A stretch of DNA of 64,000 bases from contig VXAA01003175.1 of assembly GCA_013399115.1 (NCBI GenBank), positions 1 through 64,000 on the forward strand. The letters run 5' to 3'. Shown in pieces: positions 23,128-33,835 of the stretch (position 1 is its first letter; each line of letters opens with the position of its first letter). The translations under genes and the position numbers were made by a program. Under the pieces are notes generated by a model that worked only from the letters and a program-made list of their open reading frames with translations, was not told where the DNA came from and did no database searches. The DNA comes from Anseranas semipalmata (lineage: Eukaryota > Chordata > Aves > Anseriformes > Anseranatidae).

Positions 23128-23270
23128 TGCTCCATTCACTTTTTCCAGCTCCCTTGTCTGTTTTGGCTGCCAGGTACTCAAGGCAGGAACCATCTCTCGT
23201 TAGGTCGACATGTAGGACCTAGCACAGCAAGGCCTCTAGGCATGCTTATAATGCAAACAGAAAGATTAGA
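23128..23270 (+). mobile_element. Ancient amniote MIR/L2-type repeat tail (second copy)
   Basis: 'AAGGCAGGAACCATCTCTCG', 'TGTAGGACCTAGCACAGCAA' and 'GGCCTCTAGGCATGCTTATA' followed by 'ATGCAAACAG' match the same repeat as at 14,172-14,310 (ggggcagggaccgtctc...tacagcacctagcacaatgggg...cctctaggcactaccgtaatac). It is more diverged than the first copy. Confidence 0.65.
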
Positions 23271-23784
23271 TCAAGTCTGGCCTCTCTCTCAAGGCTGTGG
23301 GCAGCAGAAGAGTGTAGTGTTTGCCTCTTATCTGGAGTCTTGAGGGATTGGCCCAACATATTGACATAAACTGCTGCCAATGTCAGTTTACACTAAGAAA
23401 ACCAGGTTATAAAATGTGTTGGCTCAGGAGCAAGATCAGAGTCCTGGTAAGGCATCCCTCTGCGGAGCTCCTAACCTCCCATGGAGGAGGGAGAGGAAGG
23501 GACCATCCAATGCAGTTGCAGCTTTGGCCACCCCACATGAATAGGGTACCTGGGCAGGAGTCATAATTCAGCCAAGCTTCAGGCAAAGAGTGTGGGAGCA
23601 CTGGGGACACATCCATGATGGCCTAAGGATCCTGCAGAAGCCTGCAGAGCTGTTCAGAGAAATATGTAAGGCAATTTTTGAAAATCTGCTAAGGAATCAA
23701 GGGGGAAAAGACTTATGTCACACAAACTAATCTGAAATGAAGAACTGCACTTTCACATTAAGAAATGCCACAAGCAAATAAGGT
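23271..23784. other. Unique noncoding DNA
   Basis: Overlapping frames at 23,321-23,616 on opposite strands have no recognisable content. No repeat was identified. Confidence 0.5.
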
Positions 23785-24115
23785 TGAAATGCTTTACTGA
23801 GTCAGACCAGCAGTTAGTGTAGCTCAGTATCTTGTCTGTGTCCACAGCTATAGGAGATGCTCTCCAGGGAGGCCACTTTGTGCAGTTGTTCCCCTCGTAC
23901 TGCCCCAGCATCCATAGCCATCACGTGGGAATGCTGGAGGATGCATTTCTGCCTGCTCCTCTGTCTGCGGGTGGACCATTTGTCCATGAATTTGTCAAAA
24001 CCTTTTTTGAACCTGATGATACTACCTGCCTGAACAATCTCCTCTAGCAACAAGTTCCAGAAGTTCATCAACGCTTTTTTAATGTTTATGAATTAAAATT
24101 CAAAGGAACTTCTAA
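23785..24115 (-). mobile_element. Old CR1-like LINE, reverse strand, about 330 bp
   Basis: On the + strand, 'GAGTCAGACCAGCAGTTAGT', 'AGCTCAGTATCTTGTCTGTG', then 'TTTGTCCATGAATTTGTCAA', 'AACCTTTTTTGAACCTGATG' and 'CAACAAGTTCCAGAAGTTCA' follow the reverse complement of a sauropsid CR1 3' region. That region reads ggtcagaccaatggtccatctagcccagtatcctgtct...ccatgaatttatctagttcttttttgaaccc...ggagttccacagg. This is one of the best-preserved old CR1 pieces in the window. Its 85- and 71-codon frames are not genes. Confidence 0.75.
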
Positions 24116-24121
24116 ACAAGA

Positions 24122-24228
24122 GGCAGGAGTCATCTCCAGACTCAGACACCAACACGTAGAGTGTTTCCATGTGCGTTAGGTGTCTGGGCTCCCACTGCAG
24201 TCCATGGTGAGGTTCAGTTGTCCGTCGG
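24122..24228. repeat. Probable palindromic amniote repeat
   Basis: 'CAGACTCAGACACCAACACG' and 'TGCGTTAGGTGTCTGGGCTC', then 'CCACTGCAGTCCATGGTGAG', resemble the family 'aggcacctaa...ttaggtgcctaa...ctcccattgcagtcaatggggag'. GACACC/GGTGTC arms are visible. It is diverged and boundaries are approximate. Confidence 0.5.
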
Positions 24229-24489
24229 CAGGTGCCTCATGCCAAGTGGGATGCCCTCAGACTGTGGCTGTGACCTGAGCTCTTGTGTCATACCTGCCAG
24301 CCCCCCCTGGGATCTGCGATGCCACAAGGCACCACGCATCCACCATGTGAGCAACTCAGCTGAGCCCCTCACCAGCAGATCCCAGAGATCCCAGTGCAGT
24401 TCCCTGACATGTTTGTTGTTCACATTGCTCTGTGGGCTCCAGTGACTGGATCTCAATTGATTATCAGGAAACCTCAGGCACTGGGCTTG
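24229..24489. other. Unique noncoding DNA
   Basis: Two opposite-strand frames of 92-94 codons cover this stretch (24,161-24,492). No domain is recognisable. Confidence 0.45.
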
Positions 24490-24545
24490 CATGGTGTAAA
24501 TATCTAAATGTAGGTACCTGAGTCTGGTGCTGGAGCCAAGCCAGG
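24490..24545. repeat. Possible short palindromic amniote repeat arm
   Basis: 'AATATCTAAATGTAGGTACC' then 'TGAGTCTGGTGCTGGAGCC' resembles one arm of the 'taggtgcctaa' family. Short and decayed, so tentative. Confidence 0.4.
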
Positions 24546-24650
24546 AAACATATTTTAGTTAGAAGAGGGAATTTTGAAATTAAGCCAAAAATTAATATTT
24601 TGTCTTTCAAATATTGTTTTCTTTTCTATCTTTGAGGGAGGATATTAAAC

Positions 24651-24782
24651 AAAAAAAAAAAAAAAATCATACACTCACAGGATAATTCAAGTTGGAAGGG
24701 ACTTCAGGTCTCTAGTCCAACCTCCTGCTCAGAGCAAGGCCAGCAATGAAGTCTGACCAGACTGCTTTAACTACAAAATCAC
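24651..24782 (-). mobile_element. Avian CR1 LINE 3' end, reverse strand, next to an A16 tract
   Basis: A16 (24,651-24,666) abuts 'TCATACACTCACAGGATAAT', 'TCAAGTTGGAAGGGACTTCA', 'GGTCTCTAGTCCAACCTCCT' and 'GCTCAGAGCAAGGCCAGCAA'. This is the reverse complement of a bird CR1 3' end. The element's 3' end is at 24,667, so the A16 lies just beyond it and is not its tail, because CR1 has no poly-A. Confidence 0.88.
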
Positions 24783-25489
24783 AAAATAAGGCCTGGTGCT
24801 AAGAAGCCTGATTTGATCGCCAAGGTGTCTGGCAAATAACTCATCCAGATGTGAGGGTGAGCTCTGAATGTGCACGCAATAGTAACATCAGATAGCTGTC
24901 TATAACCACAATGACAATTGTCTACCAGTGAGACATGAAAAGGAAGGAATCAGCAAACCTCCATAACCACATAGGCAGGAAGAGCAGGCCTGAAGTTGGT
25001 GTGAACTAATGACCACTGGGTTTCAACACAGAACAAGACAACCATGTCCTCAAGCACCTTTCTGCTCTATAAGGGAGACTGGGTGCGTGCACGTGGAAAC
25101 CACCATGGACGCACCAGGGATCCCATGCACTAGTGAAAGATCTTTAACATTTCTGAAAATTAAGGATGGGAAGTTTGTACATCAAGAGTGGCATCCCAGG
25201 GAGAGGAATTCCTTACATGCCTTGTTTTACAACAAAGGAGGAACAGATCCAAATGGTCAAATAGCAGTAGCTTCAACAGGAGAGACTTGAGTCAATATGT
25301 GAACTATTCACAAGTGTTTCTACTTACCGGTTTAAGATCTGCAACCCTTATCGACAAGGAGAGAGACCATACTATCTTTTCTTTAAGCTAGATTAGGAAG
25401 GAAAGTAAAAGTAGGTATTTAAGATAAGGAACTCACAACAAGTGAGGTGGTGTATTAAAATAAAACCTCTGTAACAAGTGGAGGAAGAA
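24783..25489. other. Unique or unassignable noncoding DNA
   Basis: This may include the decayed 5' part of the long CR1 element that follows, but I cannot align it. The 93-codon frame at 25,009-25,290 has no domain. Confidence 0.45.
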
Positions 25490-25799
25490 AGACATTTTTA
25501 TTATAGCTAGAACTCAGAAGCAGAGAAAATCAATAAGGGAAATAAAGGACTTCCAAGAAATATTTATAGTCAGCGGAATCAAGGTTGAAGACAAGGCATT
25601 TTTCTTGTACACAGAACAAAAGAAATCCTGATGAGAGCATTAATTTGTTACTCTAGGGAAATGGCAGAACCACGGATAATAACTGAGAAAAACCATGCGT
25701 GTTCAATAAATACTTCAGTTCTGCATTTTGGGAAAAAGCTGCACAAGCTACTTCTACCACACACTGCTGATGATCACACTTATGGCTCTAACCATAAGC

Positions 25800-26520
25800 A
25801 AGGGAGATGGTAATCAGCATCTCCCACAGCTAGCCATTAATAAATCTGCAGATTCAGATCATTTACATCCAGGAGTTTTTAAAGAGTTGGCCAAGAAGGG
25901 ATTGGAGACTATTCAAAATTCTTTGAACCCCAGGGAAGTTCTAGAGGACCAGAAGAAAATGAGTGTTCTGCCAGTGTTTCAAAAGAGGAGACGGGACAAC
26001 ACGGGTTCTAGACTGCCAGCCTGCCATTAATCCCAGAAAAAAATAATGGAATAGCTAATATGAGATTTGTTTATTATGGAATCAAAGGAAGGTAATATAA
26101 TTGCTGCCAATCAACTTGGGTTTATGAAAAATAGATCTTGTCAAATTAATTTGATGTATTTTCTGATAACAGCACAAGCGTGGTTAATAAGGGGAAGAGT
26201 GCTGATGTAATTTTGCTTAGATTTTCCTCAAGGCAATTGCCTGGGTACTGCAAGATATTTTGATTAAGGAACTGGAGTACCAAACATGGCACACATTAAA
26301 GGGATTAAAAACTGGTTAATGTAGGTCTTGAAGCGTAACTCTAAACAAGGGATCATCGCCAGATGGGTGTGTTCCTAGTCAGGTCCCACAGGGAACGGTT
26401 CCTCAATGCACGTTTTAACATTTTCTCTACGACCTGGAAAAAAAAAAAATAATAATTGCTGGTGACAACACGAGGTCTACGGGATCAGCACATAATGAAG
26501 AGGCAGAGGTGAATGATATG
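25800..26520 (+). pseudogene. Decayed CR1 reverse transcriptase (ORF2) fragment
   Basis: From 25,839 the + frame reads KSADSDHLHPGVFKELA, then a stretch ending VLEDQKKMSVLPVFQKRR. This matches the start of non-LTR reverse transcriptases (K-S/P-x-DxLHPRVLKEL ... VPEDWKKANVxPIFKKG). After a frameshift, 26,110-26,160 reads QLGFMKNRSCQINLMYF, the HGFxxxRSCxTNL motif. The catalytic YADD-like box expected near 26,440-26,480 is not readable. The gene is broken by frameshifts and stops and cannot make an active enzyme. Confidence 0.8.
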
Positions 26521-26734
26521 AGAAAAAGAGCTCACTGGCTAAGCTAGGTGCAGGCAGATAGCAAGCAGATTAGGGCCAAATGTAAAGGCAGATGTGCAGA
26601 AGCGAAGAATTTGGCCATATTCCCCCACCTGGGAAGCAGCAATATTGGAAAAGACATGGGCATCACAGCAGGCAACCTGGTCAGCTTGCAATTGGGTTTT
26701 ATTGCTAAAAGGTCTAGTGATCTTGGACACTGGA

Positions 26735-27035
26735 AAGGAGGAAAGCTGAATTTATGCGCCGTCCTCATTACCCAGCACTCCAGGCAGCCAGCTATGTGAC
26801 CCAGCCGATTTCCCTGGATGCTTCTGCAGGCAGTGGAGAGAGGGAGATGCTCTTGCCAGGCAGGATCCAAAGCAGGTTATCGGAGCTGTGTGGGAGAGAT
26901 ACCAAATAACCCAAATCTCTCCTCCAAGGGAGCAAGGGGACACAGACCAGCTAAGTCCTCCCGCTGCCCAAGACAGGCCAAAAGTGGGTGCGGGTGAAAC
27001 TCCCCACCCTATGCTCTTCCTTCCAGACAGAAAAC
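26735..27035. other. Non-aligning segment inside the CR1 element
   Basis: Between the CR1 matches ending near 26,730 and resuming at 27,039, about 300 bp is GC-richer and does not follow the CR1 consensus. It could be an insertion into the element, a gene-conversion patch or a very decayed stretch. I see no terminal repeats or target-site duplication. Confidence 0.4.
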
Positions 27036-27465
27036 TGGGCACTGCTTCTGAAATACTGGAAACATAATCCCAAAAGGATGTTGTTCAGTCAAAGAGGAGT
27101 TGGAGAAGAGTTCTGGGAATGAAGGCAAGGTTGGAAGCCCTTACAGGAGCTCGGTCCACCAACTCAGTGAGCAGAAGGATGATAGTTTAATTGACCAGAG
27201 CCCATAAATACCAATCTGGGAAACGAAAGTTCAATAATAGAGAGCTCTTCATTTCAAGTTCAAGTTACAAGACGATTTAAATGCCAGAAATCAAAGCTAG
27301 ACATAATCAAACACCAAACATGGCACGTATTTCAACACTGAATTTTACTGTCTGATGGAACAACTTAGCAGAGACTATGACAATTCACATCAAACAGATT
27401 TTGAAAGGAAGGCCAAATGTTTTATTTAAACATATTTTCTAGTTCAATTTGGAGTTTATTCAGTG

Positions 27466-28254
27466 TCCTCCTCCACTTATCTTACACAGGAGGCCTGGGA
27501 GAGTAACCTCAGTCCTCTCTGGCCATTCAAACTCTCCCTACACTAAGGCGGAGGGTGGGAAGCAGGACTGTCCTCTGAGGACCATGGAAACATCAGTACC
27601 TGAGTTACTCCCAGTCCACTTAGACATCCTTGCAAACACCATTATTGGGGAATTTGTCATGACTTGACTGCAGACTGAATTACATCTGTGAAGATGGTGA
27701 TTTTCACTCACATGGGAGTCTTCCCCTCCTTTCTGTCAATGGAGGGCGTTCATTGCATTCTTCCTGTTTGCTTTTCTCCTCCTTTCTGTACATGAGTGCA
27801 TACACACTCACTCCATTGTACTTGTCCATTTCCGGTGAAAAGAGCAAAGTCTTCTTAAAACAACATTACTGATGGGCAGATTTGGTCATGTACCTCTGTT
27901 GAGAATGAAGCACTCACCTACTTGCCTTCCCATTTTGTCTGCTACCATTTCTCAGCTTGATTTTTAGGCTTGTATGGAGTTAAAACAGCTTCAACACAAA
28001 CCTTTCAATGGTAACTGGATCAGGGATATTTTGTCCTATCACTGCATTGTTTAGGAATGTTCTTGTTTTTATACCTGACACATAAAAACCCAGCAGCTCC
28101 AAAGGAATTCAGATCAGGGACCAAATCCATCGGAGGGATAAACCCACCAAATTCCAATAAGTCTACAAGAGATGAGGTCTCTGAAGCAGGGGATGCTCCC
28201 CACACTGGTGTGCGCCATCCTAACCACTTCCTATCTCTTGCCCATGGAGCATTT
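27466..28254. other. Unique noncoding DNA, no gene seen
   Basis: Only 61- to 92-codon frames without content. No repeat recognised. Confidence 0.5.
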
Positions 28255-28338
28255 CTTCTTTATGGTTTGTTTGCAGAGAACCTAGCACAGTCAGGCCCTT
28301 TTCCTGGTCTAGAGCTGGACTCTTTTATGTTATGAACA
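28255..28338 (+). mobile_element. Ancient amniote MIR/L2-type repeat tail (third copy)
   Basis: 'TGGTTTGTTTGCAGAGAACC' and 'TAGCACAGTCAGGCCCTTTT', then 'CCTGGTCTAGAGCTGGACTC', resemble the 'tgtttgtacagcacctagcacaatggggccctgatcctggttgggg' part of the repeat also seen at 14.2 and 23.2 kb. This copy is short and diverged. Confidence 0.55.
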
Positions 28339-29274
28339 GGAATTGAATCAGCAGCATAGGAGGATGTCATCCATTCCAGCCCCATGGCCAGCCTGCTCCT
28401 CCTGGAGAGAGTAGAAGGAAGGCAGTTTGACCATGATGATGTGCACCTAAAGCAAGAAGAGCCCACGATGCTTTGTGCTGGACACTGGGAACATCTGCAG
28501 CACGGAGGGATTACACCTTCCAGCCAAGGTGATAGGTGGCACGGCCCCAGGGAGCGGCATTGCCCCACGGCCATCCTTCACCCCACAACCCCACACACAG
28601 GGCATAACCGGTCTGGGGGATGATGTGGAGCCCCGGAGGCATCTGTGCTGGGCCGAGAGGCTGTGAGGTGGTGGTTGCTCCTCAGCAGGCCCTGGCACTT
28701 ATTGAGGAATGCCTAACAAAATCTGCTCAGGAAAGCTATTTATAAAAATATTTATCATGCAGATATCATGCAGAGTAATCAGCTCCTAAGCCAACACCAT
28801 AGTCTCTTCACATGTCGGAGCAGTGCACGGATTGTTCCAGGGAGAGGTCGGGGAATGGGAGATTAGAGCCAAGCCCAGCTCTCAGTCATGGCAGTGCGAA
28901 GACACAGTGGGCTCGGTGAAGCCAATTACACCGCAGAAGTGCCTATAAATCAGTCACAAATCAAATAAAGCAGAAAGCATCGCTTACACGCTGTGGTTTC
29001 TACCACCCACTGCTGTGAGGATCACAGCGTTCTTGGATTCACACAGCGTTCAGCATGCCGGAGACCTGCTCCGACCACCAGCAAGAGCAGCACCGGGGTT
29101 GGGTCGCTCCTTGTTATTTTTGCTAACGGCACCTTTAGCGACACAGGCAGCCGCCTGCACTGCTGGTGCTCCTCCGGTGTCAGGACCCAGCCCCACTGCA
29201 GCCCTCCACACTGAGTCCAGGTTCTGCATTTGGGCTGCAAAGCTCTATAAATTCTTTCCAAACAGGGTGCGTTT
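28339..29274. other. Unique noncoding DNA, no gene seen
   Basis: Several overlapping frames on both strands (63-104 codons, 28,260-28,698) in a moderately GC-rich patch. None resembles a known protein. An AT-rich segment at 28,730-28,800 could be regulatory but has no distinctive features. Confidence 0.45.
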
Positions 29275-29495
29275 GGCTCTGAGCTATACATATACGTATT
29301 TCTATGCATTTCATGCTGTTTATAGAGAGACAGCTACACACACAGGGCTAAGGCAGACATGCATCACTACATACACATACAATTTTGATTTTTTTTGTGC
29401 ACACATGCACACTGTATATAGCTTGATGTGCTATATGTGCATATGGGAGATATTTATTCCTTCACTTATGTGTACACAGAGGTGTGTTCACAACT
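29275..29495. repeat. Degenerate (CA/TA)-rich low-complexity region
   Basis: Interleaved ACATAC, CACACA, GCACAC and TATATA runs, for example 'CACACAGGGCTAAGGCAGAC' and 'CTACATACACATACA'. This looks like an old, interrupted dinucleotide array. The 188-codon frame starting at 29,015 passes through it, and its Thr/Tyr/His-rich middle is a product of the repeat. Confidence 0.6.
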
Positions 29496-29984
29496 CACAG
29501 TGGCACACAGCTGACAGGTCTCAGACCACACAACCTTGCAGGGTTGGCTGCAGGTCAGAGAGTTTTCTCCAGGGCTCCTGAATTTTTGTGTTACAAGAGG
29601 AACCAATTCATCTCAGCTAACTTTAACGTCTAAAATTGGGGCACACCTGGACATCTGGGGCCTCTCTCCCACCAATGGGCCAGTACCTTAAAGGGGCAAT
29701 TCATTCCCATCTTGTCTGGGGGGCATATTTTAACCAGGATGTGCCAACATCTAGAGATGTTCGTCCCTATCCTTCAACTCCTGAAAGGGCCAAAAGAGTG
29801 GCTAAAGCTACCTTGCTCCCTTTAGATGGCATGGAATCAGTCCTACTCAGTGCAAGTAACACAACATCATCTCTGTCTGGCCCTGAACTGCAGTTCACCG
29901 TGATCACAAAAGGAAAAAGCAGGGAAATGGAGTCATTGAGGACCTTAATCTTATTACAGTTAACAAATTGATGCAGATATTTCA
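29496..29984. other. Unique noncoding DNA
   Basis: A 111-codon frame at 29,636-29,971 has no recognisable domain. Nothing else seen. Confidence 0.5.
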
Positions 29985-30046
29985 GATAAAGGTTCCTTTT
30001 CCAAAAGCACCTACCTGACTCAGCACCCTGAACTCTGTTTCCAGAG
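29985..30046. repeat. Probable short amniote repeat arm
   Basis: 'CCTTTTCCAAAAGCACCTAC' followed by 'CTGACTCAGCACCCTGAACT' resembles 'gattttcaaaagcacctaagtgacttaggagcctaagtcc', an old palindromic repeat of sauropsids. One arm only. Confidence 0.5.
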
Positions 30047-30884
30047 GTGACGAGGCCCAGGTGGCAGTCAGTCTGGGACGTGCCTCTCAGTTCCTGCAGA
30101 GGTGCCTGTGGAAACTTTCACCCAAAATCCACCAGGAGAAAATGTACTTCAAAAGAAACGGTTCTTTGTTCAAGTGTTTTAATCATTGCAAAGGCGTTGT
30201 CTCCTCAGACAAGAACTGTGTGTCATCCTCAGCCTTGGCTGTAAAGACAAACTGCTTTTACACGAGGAAGAGTTTTCCTACACGAGAAGCCGTACCCTCC
30301 ACAAGGCAGCTGGCTCATTGAATGTGTGTGTGCTGAATATGTTGCTGTTTTCAAAACTTTGTTGAGTCATTTATAGGTGGCAACTGAGTCTTGTGAGGAT
30401 GTATTGGGGTTGGGGAGCCAAGAGATGTGGGCAAGGGCTCACCATACTATTTTCTATAGGGTCTTCATTCCTACCCAATGCCCAGCACTCAAGGTCAAAC
30501 AAGGCCGGTGATGGCTGGTGTGTGCTGGAAGGAAAATGCATTTTTCAGGGGGCTGCAGGACGCTGTCACAACAAGAGATGTCATGGTGACACCCCACCAA
30601 ACCCTCATCACCTTGCCGAGGAGAAATGTCACGCCATCACAGAAGGCAAATTTGTCCCTTCAGGCCCAAATCAGCTGCTGGGGTAGGGAGGGAGGGCACG
30701 GGGCGTTTAGCAATGCCTGCAGCCTGGCTGTGCTGAAGACATAACCTGTTTTTCTACAGCTGTTGCCTAGAACAGCTTCTCCCCTGTGGTACCATCGCGC
30801 TGGGCCACGCTGGGATACCTCCCCTGCTCCCCTCCTAGCTGACGGCCCTTTGAAGGGGCTGAGCCCAGGGTTTATCTCTGGGAT
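30047..30884. other. Unique noncoding DNA, no gene seen
   Basis: Overlapping frames of 65-97 codons (30,047-30,744) in different phases have no known domain. No repeat recognised. Confidence 0.5.
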
Positions 30885-31180
30885 TTTTCTAATGAGCTCT
30901 TAAACCTTCTATCAATGACACATTCCATCAGTGGATCAAGGCACCTAAATAAAATTGACATAAGGCAAGGCCTTTTAATTATCCAATTATTTTGTTTCAA
31001 GCAGCAGCTGGTAAAAAGTAAAAAGACTTAGTGTTCTTCTTTCGTCTCTCCTGACATAAAATCAAGGATCAAAGCACCTTAATTTTTGGCCTCTGATTTT
31101 TCTTTCCTTGATTTAAACACGCCTGTTATGAGTTCAGCGGCCTTTCTGCCCCTTTTCTTATTTAGCAGTGATTAGTGAGT
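30885..31180. promoter_or_regulatory. Candidate conserved noncoding element, AT-rich
   Basis: About 300 bp, free of repeats and of frames above 60 codons, packed with AT cores: TTTAATTATCCAATTATTTTG, CATCAATGACA-like, CACCTTAATTTTTGG, TCCTTGATTTAAACACG. Homeodomain, TCF/LEF-like (ATCAAAG) and SOX-like sites are plausible. This is inferred from composition only. Confidence 0.35.
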
Positions 31181-32501
31181 GGTGAATTAGATTTTGCTGT
31201 CATGAGATGAAGCCCCTGTGCTGCTGGGTGCTGACGGTGCACAGAACAGACCATCACCCCATCACCAAAACAATTTTCAATCTAAAGAGCAGAACGGTGC
31301 AGATTTGCTGACGGAGAACTAACATATGCAGAGATGAGGTCTTTTGTCCAGGATCACACGGGAAGCATTTTGGAGCTGATCATGTCTCTGGGTTCAGGGT
31401 CCTGCTGGAGGTGCTGGTTTGAACGTCCACATGTGTTGGATCCCCAGTGCCAATGCGGACTGGAGGTTTTGAATCCTGCTTGCTAATTGTTCCCACCTTC
31501 ACAGAGCAACCTGTAGATCCAGCTGGAGTACCCCTTGGGTTTATTTACCACTAAGGACAATGGACACTCTGTGGATTCCTATGTTCAGACTCTTTTTTTT
31601 TTACCAGGCTTCATTTACAGCTGTGAGAAGAAAGAAAGACCTTATCCTGATGGGCAATTTGGCCACCCCACATCTGACTCGCCACCAGAGAGGTCTGTCC
31701 CTCTCCAGGAGCAGAGGACGGTGATTCTGGGCTTCAGTAAGGTGGGAGAGATTTGGGCCTAAGTTCCACCCTAGTGTAGCATAAAAATAAGCATAGCTCA
31801 GTTTCCTTGTTTCTCCTTCCTGAGCCTGGACCTCCAGGCATGCTGGCATCTGAGTGGAGAGTCCCTAACATAGGACACATAAGAGTCCATATCCATGTCA
31901 TGCATGAACTTGGACAAGCATGCATGTGTTGAACAATTATGAGGGAGAAGCGAGAGCCCAAGAGAGTGTTTCCAATGGTCTGACATAACAGCAGAGGCTT
32001 TCAATGAGTTTATATGTGTTAATGCAGGTGCCTATGGATGAGATCCAGCAGACACTAACGCTGTGCAAAAGGAGGTCTCTTTAGAAAGCTCTACCAGCCA
32101 AGCGATCCTAGCAACTCCTGCTGGTGGAGATTCCTCCTGAATGAGCAAACAAGTGCTTTGGCTGATATTAAGCACTCCCAGATCCTCCAGTGGCATTAGA
32201 TGTCATCAGATAAGGACTTTTTTTTGTCTCTCTCTTGCAAGACTGGTACAAAAAGGGTTTTGCAGGACCGCAGCCCTAGCAAGGCTGTTAAATTGACATG
32301 ACCTTTATGCAGGTAGACATGATCTGAAATCCTTCTTGTCACTCAGGTCAGCCATGCCAGAAGACCTGTTCTTATTTCATTTTCTCTCATCCAATGCTCC
32401 AAACCCATACGAAAGCATTTCTCTTACTGGGGGACATTACAAACTTGAGGTTCCCAACCACCAGGAGAATCTTTCTTTCCCCATTCCCTAGCTGCAGCTG
32501 C
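31181..32501. other. Unique noncoding DNA, no gene seen
   Basis: Reverse-strand frames at 31,601-32,004 overlap in three phases and carry no recognisable domain. A T8 run at 31,594 and a T9 run at 32,218 are the only simple sequence. Confidence 0.5.
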
Positions 32502-32530
32502 AAAAAAANAAAAAAAAAAAAAAAAAAAAA
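32502..32530 (+). repeat. A-tract with one ambiguous base (N at 32,509)
   Basis: About 29 adenines with the only N in the window. The ambiguity almost certainly reflects base-calling uncertainty in a homopolymer, so the true length is not reliable. The left flank 'CAGCTGCAGCTGC' is not a recognisable retrotransposon. Confidence 0.95.
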
Positions 32531-32949
32531 GCCATAGATGAGGGATGTCAATGCAAAATCAGCCTTTTGTCACTAGCACAGGGTGGGAGGGTTTATGTTA
32601 GATTTCCCAATCAATTCCTGCAATGTGATGCTTCATGAGACCCTGTGAACATATGACAAGTTCTAAATCAGCTCATTTGATCTGTGTCTGGACGCTGACA
32701 CTGCATGGAGTCCCTCTTAGGATGAAGCCCTGGGTGGCCCCATGCTGGTTTTACGAGGGGGCTTTGGTTAGGATATTGGTTAATTGTAGGGCTCCTGTTG
32801 GCAAACCCAAGGAAACATTTGGTTATTGCCTCAGCTGTGAAACATGCTGTCTAGGGGAGCTGGACAGAAAATATCACACCCATGCATTCTGCTATTGATA
32901 TCTTGAAGATGAAACCATTGCCTCAACCAGCTGTTCTTGTCCTGTCATG
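32531..32949. other. Unique noncoding DNA
   Basis: An 87-codon frame at 32,635-32,898 is rich in Cys/Trp but matches no family. No splice-bounded exon evident. Confidence 0.45.
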
Positions 32950-33036
32950 AGACTGGCTCCTTCTACACCCTTGGGCAAGTCCCTTTGCCTCAGGCTATTT
33001 CATTATGCAATATAGAAAGGTGCTTTGAGGCCCCAG
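32950..33036 (+). mobile_element. MIR-like SINE fragment, + strand
   Basis: 'CCTTGGGCAAGTCCCTTTGC' and 'CTCAGGCTATTTCATTATGC', then 'GAAAGGTGCTTTGAGGCC', follow the MIR order 'accttgggcaagtcacttaacctc...gcctcagtttcc...aaagcgctttgag'. There is a deletion between the middle blocks. Confidence 0.65.
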
Positions 33037-33835
33037 AGATCTAGCCAGCAATGTCAAAATCAGTGTGAGAAATGTGTGTCCATGTGTACAACGCAAACTA
33101 GATTCAGTCACTCGATCACCTTAGCTTCACCAAAAACGTGTGGCTAGGCAAGTTGCTGTCTTCACTTCACTGTCAAAAATGGGTCACTTGCGGTAGATGA
33201 AAAGCTCTGTTAGGAGATAAAGACCTTGGGAATGGTCCAAACCTCTTAACTTTTAACATCTACACAAGGACATGGTGGCAACTTCCCTGTTGTGTCTTCA
33301 GTTCCTGTCTGACACAGACAAAACCTTTCCTCAAGAGCTTCCCATTTCTCTTTATGGGCAAGAAAATGAGATGCAGGTGAGTGTTTCAGTCTGCCAAACC
33401 AACCTTGTGGGCACCCAAAGGTAGGTGAGATGAATCCTATCCTTACTGAATTTGACAGACTTCAGTTCAAGCCAAGGGGGATGATATTTCTCTCTGTATT
33501 TTCTGAGCCTCTGCCTCTGAGGGCTTTGGGTTTCCCAAAAGGCTTGTGATATTCAGGGATGCCATTTGGTAGGGAAATGACCACAGAAGAATGGAAGCTC
33601 AGGTGGAAATGGGGTTCCGGTGACTCTGCAGCTGCCTCCCCCATCTCACAGGCTGGAGATTGATCATACCAGGAATTCCACATTACTCCTTTCAAAAATA
33701 AAGAATTATTAAAGAAGCACTCTCCGTGATCCTAAGGCAAAGGTTAGCACAGGGTCTCATTCAGAGGAACATGTATTTCACACAGCAGACAGCAGAGTGA
33801 CAAACCATAATTAACATCTGGGAACAACAGCTAAA
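33037..33835. other. Unique noncoding DNA, no gene seen
   Basis: Nothing recognised. A 77-codon reverse frame at 33,462-33,695 has no domain. Confidence 0.5.

Larger units (their letters stand above)
25490..27465 (+). mobile_element. Ancient CR1 LINE, about 2 kb, + strand, with ORF2 remnants
   Basis: Collinear similarity to a sauropsid CR1 consensus, as I remember it, runs from 'GTGTTCAATAAATACTTCAG' (25,700) to 'AAATGTTTTATTTAAACATA' (27,415). The RT region comes first, then 'CTGGGAAGCAGCAATATTGG' (26,629), 'GCACTGCTTCTGAAATACTG' (27,039) and 'AGCTAGACATAATCAAACAC' (27,295). Many stops and indels show it is dead. The terminal octamers are absent. A 300-bp stretch near 26,735-27,035 does not align. 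Confidence 0.82.

Noticed and set aside
29015..29581. 188-codon + strand open frame
   Set aside because: The middle is a product of a degenerate CA/TA-rich repeat, and the rest has no similarity I can name.
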